64,000 nt of DNA from Bolinopsis microptera. Lineage: Eukaryota > Ctenophora > Tentaculata > Lobata > Bolinopsidae. The stretch covers positions 25,447,799 through 25,511,798 of the forward strand of contig NC_087072.1 in the NCBI RefSeq assembly GCF_026151205.1, in the 5' to 3' direction. This document shows positions 54,335 through 64,000 of the stretch, piece after piece; position 1 is the first letter of the stretch; each line of letters begins with the position of its first letter. A program made the position numbers and the translations under genes. The notes beneath the pieces are model-generated. The model had not been told where the DNA came from. It worked only from the letters and a program-made list of their open reading frames with translations, and ran no database searches.

Positions 54335-55626
54335 AGACAAGAAACAAACTTTGCAAAGCAAACTAAACATGCTGACAGCAAATATAACTGAGAAGGAACC
54401 ACTGATCACCAAGAACAAACCCAGGGTAACATATTGGTAATGTCGAACTAGAAGGACCAGCTGTTTCACTACTATCTAAAGACCCTAAATTTGCGTTGCT
54501 AGACAACAGGGGGGGGGGGGTTCAACTACATTTTTGTACATGTACATTTGGCAAAAATCTTATGGCCATGTACATAAATGTACAAAAAATCGGAAATCCC
54601 TGGAAACGGATTGAAAAATTTCCAAAACGTGTTTAAAATGCTAACAATGCTAGTACATTATGCAAAAACAAAGCTCGGGCTAGGGTATCAAGTGGCTAGG
54701 GTACTTAGTGGCTAGGGTACTAAGGGCTGCAACAACTAAGCAATTGTGGTCAGGATAAACTAAGGACTTCATCCCTCAATTATATATAAAGGCTGTAGTC
54801 ATGTGCAGTTAATACTAACAAATAAGCAATAGGTGTGTGTGTGTGTGTACTTTATTTGTGGCATGTGTGTGAACCAAAACACAATAAATTCAGTCAAACA
54901 CTGCACTGTACAAAATAATAGTTCATCTGAATACTGTATAACAAATAACAAATAATTTGAGGTGTACTATGGTAGTCCGATAGACGTAAACCTGACATTA
55001 GGCTATCGGTGAACACAGGGACCACATCATACGTGTGCCCTGCTGAACAAATCAAATAAATAAAATCGAGTATCTTATTGGGTTATTAAAATAAGATATC
55101 TTTTGCTAGAATTTTAAAGTTTAAGCCATAGAGCAATCTTCTCAGTTTTAAAATTTAAAAATAACATTTTACCCTAACTATGATGTGGTGGCATTTCATA
55201 CTTAACTAAAATTCAACTTTGAAAGTCAATAGATTATTAGTCACAACAAAATTATAGTTTAAGACATCCATTTTGCATTGTGTTTCCAATATTAGAATTT
55301 ATGATATGTATTGATTGAATAATTGGTAATAAATTTAACTTTTGTTTTATTAACTTTTGTTTTATTAAACTAACTTGCGTTAAACTTCACTAAAATTTTA
55401 TAATCCAAGGGTATTTAGGGTATCAACATGAATAATAACAGGATTACTGTTTCATCTGGTTTAAAATGTTAGATCAGCACAAATTTCTAATTAATTAACG
55501 TTTTTATATCTCTCAAGCTATATTTATCACAAACAGAAGTGAGTAACTGTTTTATGCTGTTAAATCTGATATAGACACTAGTACACTAAACTTCCTCTGA
55601 ACTTTTTAAGGTGTGATAGACCTCAT
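54335..55626. other. AT-rich DNA without a recognisable gene
   Basis: It contains a G run followed by TTCAACTACATTTTTGTACA at about 54509-54540, vaguely like the poly-G terminus of the 48640 element but with no partner end, a (GT)n stretch at about 54833-54848, and a tandem GTTTTATTAACTTTT duplication near 55340-55370. Confidence 0.4.
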
Positions 55627-56110
55627 GATAAGGGAAGAGGGGGATGTGGTATATTGATTAACCAAAGTGTCAATTACAACTTACTCAACTTAGATATAAC
55701 ATACTCTGATGTATAGAATACTTTGTTAACCAAAAACTTACCCATTATGTTGAAACAAATAAACTACTAACCAACCATCAGTATGGATTTAGGAAAGACC
55801 ATTCAACCACTTTCCTTATGCTTAATCTATTTGTCAAAATATTTATGTCTAAGGAATCGTCGAAGAAACCTGCAATTGCATTCTTGGACATAAAAAGGCT
55901 TTTGACACACTAAGCCATAATATTGTATTGAGAAAAATTTAAGTATTATGGCGTGGATGGCTTTGTCATTAAGTGGTTTTAAAGCTACCTTGGAGGCAGA
56001 AAACAGTGCACCAAAATACGTGGTTATGTAAGTAAACTGCTTCCTGTAAACACAGGTGTGCCACAGGGCAGTATATTAAGTCTATTCATAAACGATCTAA
56101 TTTATTACCT
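55627..56110 (+). pseudogene. Decayed LINE-B-like retrotransposon fragment (EN and RT pieces)
   Basis: At 55627-55715 the frame reads DKGRGGCGILINQSVNYNLL, matching the GHGGCGILI endonuclease block of LINE-B. From 55747 it reads TNKLLTNHQYGFRKDHSTTF and KKPAIAFLDIK, the RT block before and at motif A, then loses frame. GVPQGSIL-like codons (GTGTGCCACAGGGCAGTATA) appear near 56056. Most of the EN-RT interval is deleted. The element is on the opposite strand to LINE-B. Confidence 0.8.
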
Positions 56111-56282
56111 ACTATATGTTTTGATTCTATGTCCTTAGAAGGGTATTCTTCTAACAGTTTTTGACTGACTTGAATGTACTGCACAGCATCTTGAAGCTTC
56201 TTTAAATTATTTTTATCCTTCTTGAATTTCTATGTAAATTTCCCAAATTTAATTCTAATTCTAATTCTAATTGTAAACAATT

Positions 56283-56455
56283 CTCAGAAGTTCATATTGT
56301 GGTTAATTTTTTCCCACTGTTTTCACTGCCTTGTTCAACAGCCTAGCAAGTCATATATCCCTTTTAACCAATTTTATGACAACATTTCTCGATAACTTTT
56401 ATCAAAACCCTTGAAGTGTCCTTTATTGTTGACAATAAAATGTTCAAGACTAAAA
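56283..56455. repeat. Diverged fragment of the 19525-21796 TIR element family
   Basis: The stretch AGAAGTTCATATTGTGGTTA ... CCTTGTTCAACAGCCTAGCA ... TATGACAACATTTCTCGATA aligns collinearly with 21060-21225 inside the TIR element, with scattered differences. The termini of that family are not present here. Confidence 0.75.
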
Positions 56456-58223
56456 CCATGGAAACATGTGCGAACTTTAAATAAGGCTTAAATGCAAATT
56501 TGTATGTAACTGTAAGTTGTAACAGAGCTTTTCATAGATCGAAGTAACGAAATATAATTATAAGTTATAACTGATTAGTAAATACCTCATATTTGTAAAA
56601 TAATCTGAAGAGTAAGGGCTATCTGCTGATGTATGTTGAGGTTGCCTTTCACCGTGTTGAGTGCCGATCTTTTTTTCATTCTTATTGAAGATCTATTGAT
56701 TTTGCAGTGAATTAAAATAACTTAAGTTTTCATGCCACGTTAATCTTAATTAAATGTGTTTAACAAGGACATGAATGTATTTAAATCCCAAAACTGAGTT
56801 GATCCTGTAAATCAACACCCAACGGTTCTCAACTTATCATAACCAGCTGCACACATACATTTTTGAATTCTGTAATTTCGATATTCAGAAGTAAATTTAT
56901 GACCCGTCGAAAAATTTTGATTTCATCATAAAATACACATAAAATTTCTTGACACCCTGCTGTACATGGTCTGAAGATAAAGGAAATAAAATTAAAGAAT
57001 GTGTAACAATCCTTCGACAGATTATAACTTTGTTTTACTGATGAAATATAAATTAAAATCCGTTTTAACTGGATTTAAATAACTGAAGCTGCAAAGACTT
57101 TACATCCCAAACTAACGAAAGATGACTACATTCATTTCAGCGGACTCTAAAAAAATTAAATCACGATTTGCAATTTCAGCTACAGCTGATTTAGAGAGTG
57201 AAGTTTGTGGCAATAGTTTAAATTCGGACCATCTAAAGTCATTCCAAAGGCCCTGTAGCAATACTTGACAATTTTCATGAAACCGAAATCAAACTATCGT
57301 TTTGACTCGCCAAGTCAATTGAAATAATTATTGAAGAAGAAACAACTTAGTTAAAATGAATTTAATCAAATTTGTGTTTGACAAAACAGGTTTTAAATTC
57401 GTTGGTACTACACAGCTACCAACACAATTTTGTAACTTCGAAGCCAAAGTTATGCGGAGGGTAGTCTTCAACGGTTGCAGATTGTAAAATCTAGCAAAAC
57501 ACGCGCCCCTCTGAAAATAAAAAACCCATCTTGGACTAAAATTCAACGAATGATACATGCAGTTAATATCAAATCATTATTTCACAAAAGTTATGTTCAA
57601 TACTAATTATAAGAAAAATGAACTGGGTAGAATTTATGGCATTTAAAAGGTTGTTATAATGACGAAATGCCGTACAAATCGGCGCGTGGCTCTGTGTTTT
57701 CAGTTTACTGATTTATACATTATAACTTAAATATGATCGCAGAAAGAATATTTGCTACCTCCCTTTTGATGCAAAACAATTGAACCATATTGCATATATT
57801 TATATAATTATAATGTAATGTAAGAATGATACTTGTATCAAATATATATTATATTACTACCATATTTATCAACACACAACACTGAATTGAACGCCGCGCG
57901 TATTTGACGGTAACAAATAACATTAACATAAACTATTATTACTAATTAATTCTAATTATAAATTGCTCATCATACAAAATAATCTAACAACACAATATAA
58001 TATTAAGTTGTAAGTGTTGACACATAATGGATCGCTATTCTATTTATATTTCGCGCGGCGCAAGCGACCGTCCGTTAACACACTCGCTGCTTATAATGCA
58101 TGCGTCTATTGCATCATTAATGGAAGGCGCGCCAGTGAAATTTTTGCGCGCGAATTTACGATTTAAACGAAAAGAAACTGCAGGGCTTTTGCATGACTTA
58201 CCTGGGGACCTCAGGCTATCATG
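56456..58223. other. AT-rich DNA without a recognisable gene
   Basis: No ORF here has a recognisable domain. A GC-rich patch with TCGCGCGGCGCAAGCGACCG (about 58051-58070) and GCGCGCCAGTG stands out but has no assignable role. Confidence 0.35.
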
Positions 58224-58275
58224 TTCATAAACATAGAGATTCGGCGGAATGACAGGCTGAGCGCGGCCCAGTAAG
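58224..58275. repeat. Short fragment similar to the interior of the 19525 TIR element
   Basis: CATAAACATAGAGATTCGGC ... GGAATGACAGGCTGAGCGCG matches 20477-20530 (GGCGGAGTGACAGGCCGAGC) with a few changes, so a second piece of that family lies here. Confidence 0.6.
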
Positions 58276-58335
58276 TCAAAATATTGTTACGTACACTTCA
58301 AACCGAAAGCTAGTAAATCAGTATAAACACCAAAT

Positions 58336-58720
58336 TTGCTTCAGCTCCATATATATGTGATATGGCTTCCCGATGAAAAACAAACCGAAGCTACTAAGTT
58401 TCTTGGAGTACTAATCGACGAGAAATTTTCTTGGGGGCCTCATATAACAACACTTAGACGGAAGTTGAACTATGCCTCTGTACCTATAGAGGACTCCACG
58501 CTGATCTTTACCACACAATATTTGAACCCAATCTCACGTACTGTTTATCGGTGTGGGGTGATGCAGCACTGTTTAAGACAGCAAGTATCTGGCTGGCCAA
58601 AAAGCATTGCATACGAGTCCTTTTTGGTGATAAAGTAGCATATTTAGTTCATGACATGTGCAAGAGTAAGAGAATATGATAAGGCGCAGGTTATATCTCC
58701 ACCGAAAGCACATCCAATTT
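58336..58720 (+). pseudogene. LINE reverse transcriptase 3' fragment
   Basis: The frame contains TKFLGVLIDEKFSWGPHITT, the YLGxxxD-type motif E region of LINE RTs, followed after small shifts by KSIA/KKHCIRVLFGDKVAYL, typical of the region beyond it. Stops and shifts interrupt it, and it ends at the palindromic element starting at 58745. Confidence 0.7.
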
Positions 58721-58744
58721 GATATTAGTCTGAGACGAAACGGA

Positions 58745-61700
58745 ATCTCGTTAGCTTTTCGTGTTAAAAGCGATTTCTCAACGGTTATCACCTCTCTAGA
58801 TGATTCTTAAAACATTTGGACTTTATTGCATTTTTGAAATAAATGCAATAAGGGCGTTTTCGGCCACACCCTTTTTCAGGGTTTCGCGGTCACTCGAATT
58901 TTTGTATTTCAGTCCAGGAAGGTCTTGAAGACTATTCCGATACACCAAAATGTGCCTAATAGCCACATTTATATACAACTTTTGAAGCAACATATACCTT
59001 AAAATGCTTCGTTTCGAAAATATGGCCGAAAAACGGTTTTTGGCTTGACGCAGTTCAAATTTCCGTGATTTTTGGCATTTCCGCCTAGGAAGGTCGTAGA
59101 GACTATTCCGATACACCAAAATGTGCCTAATAGCCACATTTATATACAACTCATGAAGCAACATATACCCTAAAAGGCTTATTTTCGGAAAAGTGGCTTA
59201 AAACTTTAAAAACGGATTTTCGCCGAGCAAACAATGACAATATTCACAAATGGGCTATTGGACTGTTAACTAGAACGGTCTTAAAAACTCATGAGCAACA
59301 TAGCATTGAGTCACTTTGTGTCCAGAAACACCTATTTTATTGGCCATCTCTCTTGGGTCAGGCCAGAAGCATATTTGTGTCTTACGAAAGGGCGATTTTT
59401 CAAAATTACGGTTTCTCTAGTAAAGGTTCAGTTGCTAACAGACAACAGTAAATTGTTTGGAATTGCCGACTCATGCACATCATATACCTGCTCAAAAACG
59501 CTCACTTTAGGATTGATTAGTAAATAAGTTTAACTACTGCATGATTTGTGAAAACTCCAACAATTTTTTATTGGCACCAATTTAGCCAAAATGTAATGAC
59601 CAAAATTCAACTTTCTATTTGTTCATGCCATGAAACTTAACCATGATATGTACTAAGAATACCGCACCTAAAATAATTCGGCACTGTTTCCGGGCCAGAT
59701 TGTTGCTTGACCACTGACCAGTACTGACCAGTACTTCAGAATGACCCCATATCCTTTTTTTCAGTCGCATAGATTTTCCCATCGTATGATAATGCGTGTC
59801 ATTGACTGGCTAGTTCTTCTGTTATTACAGCAGTGAGCTGCCTCGAGATCTTATCTGGGGCATTAGCACAAATACTAGAACATTAAAACTGTAATTATAG
59901 AACCTCAGATAAAGGTTACTTGGCAGAATAGCATTAGCAGGGTCCGAGATTTGACTGAGGGCATCCAGGTAACATACCAGGTCCATATCACCAGTTGACG
60001 TGAATCTTAATTTCGGCATGCAATGCCTTATAAGTTATAAGCTTATAGTAGGATCAAGGGGTTTATATAATAGAAGGTCTCGAGATGCTGATTTGGCTAT
60101 TTAATTTTCACATGTGAACTTTTTCCAGCTGTGGGTAAAGTGGATTTTAGAGCGGGGAGGGGGTCTTAATGATCACAATCTGAACGATCTCTTACTAACG
60201 GGATACTACGGGACCAGGGACGGATCTCGGGCCTAATAGCTGGAGTCTGCACCTAGATGGTCAACGTGAGGATAGCATGAGTATTTGGGATGCTCTGCCT
60301 GCCTTTCAATTTCATAAGGTCTTGTAACCCCGAAAGCTGGTATATCTTATCTAAATTAACCTTGGTTACATCCCGTGCTGTTTCGAATATATTAGATGAA
60401 TTATATGATTAGATTTATAGGTACAATATCAAGCAAAAAGTCTGATCTCCGGTACTGATGTTACACTAACATGATCGAATCTCCGACGCGAGGATCTCCG
60501 AACTCCGATCTTAAAGTTGAATCTCAGAGCCAAAAAGAGGAACCTAAGCCTCGGTTCCTCTTTTTGAGAGTCAAACAGGAAATTCGGTATTATCAACTCA
60601 AAGTCGGATTCGTAGCACAATTGAAAACCAAAGAATAAAAATCTTAATGAATTCCTGACATCCAAATTAATATCAGGTCGTATTCGATTTAGTGGCCCAA
60701 ACTCCAGTAGGTTGCAAGACTAATATATATATAAAGTTCAAGTCGAGGAACACTTTGATTAAGCATCATCCTTGTGACAAGGCTTGTCTAGTTGGAATTT
60801 TCGCATATCATGCAGTAGTTATCTACTAATCACTCCTAAACTGAGCTTTTTAGAGTCGAATCTCGAACCCTACCATTCGGCCAAGTAATCTTAATCTGAA
60901 GTTCTAGAATTATAGTTATAATGTTCTAGTACTAATGTATTAGTGCCCTAGATAAGATGTCGAGGCAGCTGTAATAACAAAAGAGCTAGCCAGTAACCAT
61001 TTGATTAAAAACGAGGAAATGACACACATTATCATACGATGGTAAAATCTATGCGAACCAAACCACTGCAGTATTATTAAACTGCGGCCAACAGATCTCA
61101 AACCAGGGATTACAGACCAGTATTGGTCGAGACAGCGAAATCAATCATAATTTTTAAGTGGGGTACTGGTCAGCGGTCAAGTAACAATCTGGACCGGATC
61201 CAGTGCCGATTTATTTTAGGTCCGGTATAGTATTCTTGGTACATATATCATGATTTCATGGCATAAATAAATATAAAGTTTGAAGTTGACTTTTGGTCTG
61301 GCACATATTATATTTAAAAATTAAATTGGTGCCAAGGAAAAATTGTTGGAGTTTTCACAAATCATGTAGTAGTTATTTACTAATAACTCCTAAAGTGAGC
61401 GTTTTTGTGTACATGACGTGCATGAGTGGCCAACTGTGACCAATTCGCTGTTAGCTGCCGACCCTTTGATCTTAAGAAACCGTAATTTTGAAAAATCGCC
61501 CTTTCGTAAGACACAAATATGCTGCTGGCCTGGCCCATTAAGAGAGATGCCCAATAAAGTAGATCATTATAAAAATTTTGTAGGTGTTTCTGGACACAAA
61601 GTGACTCATCTTACATCTTTTGACAAATGCTATGTTGCTCATGAGTCTTTAAGACCGTTCTAGTTAACAGTCCAATAGCCCATTTGCATTTGTGAATATT

Positions 61701-62186
61701 GTCATTGTTTGCTCGGCAAAAATCCGTTTTTCAGCCACATTTCCGAAAATAAGCCTTTTAGGGTATATGTTGCTTCATGAGTTGTATATAAATGTGGCTA
61801 TTAGGCACATTTTGGTGTATCGGAATAGTCTCTACGACCTTCCTAGGCGGAAATGCCAAAAATCACGGAAATTTGAACTGCGTCAAGCCAAAAACCGTTT
61901 TTCGGCCATATTTTCGAAACGAAGCATTTTAAGGTATATGTTGCTTCAAAAGTTGTATATAAATGTGGCTATTAGGCACATTTTGGTGTATCGGAATAGT
62001 CTTCAAGACCTTCCTGGACTGAAATACAAAAATTCGAGTGACCGCGAAACCCTGAAAAAGGGTGTGGCCGAAAACGCCCTTATTGCATTTATTTCAAAAA
62101 TGCAATAAAGTCCAAATGTTTTAAGAATCATCTAGAGAGGTGATAACCGTTGAGAAATCGCTTTTAACACGAAAAGCTAACGAGAT
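58745..62186. mobile_element. 3.44-kb near-perfect palindromic (foldback) element
   Basis: The left end ATCTCGTTAGCTTTTCGTGT and the right end ACACGAAAAGCTAACGAGAT are exact inverses, and the two halves match along most of their length. For example 58823-59164 and 61767-62108 (inverted) encode the same 113-codon translation. Inner parts (59560-60040 versus 60780-61380) are clearly more diverged. Each arm contains a duplicated block of about 190 bp around AAATGTGGCTATTAGGCACA. The symmetry centre is near 60548. No transposase and no target duplication are recognised. The ORFs in the arms are not credible proteins. Confidence 0.85.
60532..60565. repeat. 13-bp perfect hairpin at the apex of the palindrome
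   Basis: AAAAAGAGGAACC and GGTTCCTCTTTTT are separated by eight bases (TAAGCCTC). The hairpin lies within about 80 bp of the geometric centre of the 58745-62186 palindrome, so it is the natural turn of the fold. Confidence 0.8.
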
Positions 62187-62963
62187 AGCCTTTTAGAACG
62201 GTTGGGATCCGACTATATGTATGAAATATGTCTATAACTTGCTTGATTCTGCATTAAGTTGATGCTCTCCAACCAAAATTGAACGGGGAATCGTTTAAGA
62301 TCACTTTTGAGGCACCTCGACAAAAGCTACTCACGCTATTGTACTTTTTATGGAGAAATACGTCAGTAGCTTTTTTGGGCTTGTTATCCTCTTTCAAAAG
62401 TATTCCAAGTGATTTGTATATTTCATATATTAATTATGAATACATTGCAAAAGATTTTTTCTTGATTCATGAAGTTTGAAAGAAGTTACTGCAATACGCA
62501 CCATTTGGGCAGTGTGCTTTTGGTGGAGATATTATTTGATTATAATTATAATTCTAATAACCTGGGCCATATGATAACCACACATTCTTCCAACTAGAGC
62601 ACTGCAAACCACTCTTCAAGCAACAAAACATGCTGGCCTTTAAGGATCTATACACATACTGTAGGCCTGTAGGCTGGGGCAATGATACACAACTGAGTAT
62701 AATGAAAGTGTGTTTAAGTATTATCACAGGAACATGTAGATAACAATATATATATACAACTGAAACAAATTTTAAGGTGCTGGAGTTTTTGTCGGGTGGA
62801 AAGGCCACCTGCATTATATGACCTTATCAAATCAAATAAGTTTTAAAACTGAATCCTTTAATCCTATTTAAACTTATTTTCAGAAGTATAGAACTTTAAA
62901 CATATCCTTATTCGTTCCCACTTGTTATCATTGCCATTTTATTATTGTTCTATACTTCTATGT
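62187..62963. other. AT-rich DNA without a recognisable gene
   Basis: No coding or RNA feature is supported in this stretch. Confidence 0.35.
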
Positions 62964-62971
62964 GTATAACT

Positions 62972-63260
62972 CAGTGGCGTAACGAAAGGCCCTGCTGACC
63001 CCGCTGTGCAGGGGGGCGCCGTCTTAGGGGGGCGCCAAATCGTCGTTTGAATGTGGGACAATTTCGAAAACTTAACTAAAGTACTAGCAAAACTGCGCGT
63101 TTTGCTCTAGATACACACTTTTTTAGAGATTTTACCGGCGTATTCTTTAAAATCACCTAATTTGTTTAATTTTAGGGAGGGGCACCAAAAGGGGAGGGGG
63201 CGCCAACAGGGGGGCGCTTTTTTCGGCAGGGGGGCGCCAACAGGCAACGTTACGCCACTG
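62972..63260. mobile_element. 289-bp hAT-type MITE
   Basis: The ends CAGTGGCGTAACG (62972) and CGTTACGCCACTG (ending 63260) are perfect inverted repeats, flanked by the exact 8-bp duplication GTATAACT (62964-62971 and 63261-63268). CAGTGGCGTA termini and 8-bp duplications are hallmarks of hAT MITEs. The interior is G-rich with repeated GGGGGGCGCC boxes. Confidence 0.95.
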
Positions 63261-63268
63261 GTATAACT

Positions 63269-64000
63269 GTAAATAATATTTCTAACGAAATTCCAAAGTG
63301 GGCATCTATGTAATTTTCAACTTAAATTGTTACCTTCATGCCCACAGTTCACTGTTAAATCATATCTTATTTTATCACTCATTAATTCATTACTTATGAT
63401 GTTTTACATGCAATATTTTTACAGAAAATATTGTAGCCACAAGTTATTATCCTTCACTATAATGAACTGCTAACTTTTAATACCCAGGATATGCTGGTCA
63501 CACACATGTCAGCGAAATTCCCCTAGTCTAGTGTTTTCCAAGTCTTGTTCTGTGAGTAAAGTATGTGTGAGAAAGTCTTTAATAAAATGAATGTATATTT
63601 TTGAATTTTTAATATTTAATTTGATAATGCAGTATAACGAAATTTTTAATTAGCACTGTATAGTTTAAGATATTTATAGCTTATTATAACCATTGATACA
63701 AAGACCATAATTTTTCACCAGCTCTCCAATATCCATCTTAAAGTTGCATTTTATATCCTCAAACTACACAATTTAAACTTAGGCATATTATATAGTGTAG
63801 ACTTTCTGTCACAACAAGACTGTAACCCATAGTAACAAACATAAACAGAACCCCTAACGTCTGCTAACAATTTTCTTCTGATCCTCATATGAGCCCTGTC
63901 TCTAAAAACTCAACTGAACTAGCGTTTTGGTGTGTGCAAAAGCTTTCAGGCACGCACATTCCCTGCCCCGTTAGTTACCTGTCCCTTCAAAATCAAACTA
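63269..64000. other. AT-rich DNA without a recognisable gene to the window end
   Basis: No ORF, exon or repeat could be supported in this terminal stretch. Confidence 0.35.

Noticed and set aside
58823..59164. Duplicated 113-codon ORF shared with 61692-62108, looking like a conserved protein
   Set aside because: It is shared only because both arms of the palindrome are copies; the sequence has internal repeats and no domain, and no start context or exon structure supports it.

Overview
This is animal nuclear DNA: AT-rich, intron-rich, full of transposons and tandem repeats. Two host genes can be rebuilt exon by exon, both on the minus strand. One is a complete importin-9 gene (IPO9, 15 coding exons, 998 codons, 30349 to 9022). 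The other is a complete four-exon gene for a ciliary coiled-coil protein of the DRC12/CCDC153 type (3661 to 2025). A motile-cilium gene plus this mix of non-LTR elements suggests an invertebrate metazoan; the phylum cannot be fixed from this window.

Layout. 1-0.9 kb: a broken ORF of a repetitive PIN-nuclease-like/Cys-rich family. 2.0-3.7 kb: DRC12. 3.95-8.54 kb: a 185-bp satellite array that switches orientation at about 6.57 kb and so forms a giant inverted repeat. 9.0-30.5 kb: IPO9, whose introns are mostly minisatellites; one intron also holds a 2.3-kb TIR element. 30.5-32.9 kb: no recognisable gene. 32.9-43.5 kb: a CR1/L2-like non-LTR retrotransposon (LINE-A), split by a recent 3.8-kb LTR element that itself carries a 605-bp MITE. 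46.0-54.3 kb: a second non-LTR element (LINE-B, minus strand), split by a 2.4-kb TIR element containing a palindrome. 55.6-58.7 kb: decayed LINE fragments. 58.7-62.2 kb: a 3.4-kb palindromic element. 63.0-63.3 kb: a hAT-type MITE.

Two observations stand out. First, the IPO9 minisatellites are not randomly placed. At eight exon edges the repeat unit is a duplicated copy of the splice junction itself, either acceptor with branch/pyrimidine tract and first exon bases, or exon end with donor. This gives up to about 155 tandem copies of a 3' splice site in front of one exon and 7 extra donors behind the same exon. Second, LINE-B encodes an ORF1-type protein joining an AlkB-like 2-oxoglutarate/Fe(II) dioxygenase, with all its metal and 2OG residues visible, to an SGNH-hydrolase-like domain with its Ser, Asn and Asp-x-x-His motifs. 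LINE-A carries a related SGNH-like domain in which the nucleophile and catalytic His look lost.

Insertion order is readable in both nested clusters. In each case, removing the inserted element and one target-site duplication brings the flanking reading frames back into phase.
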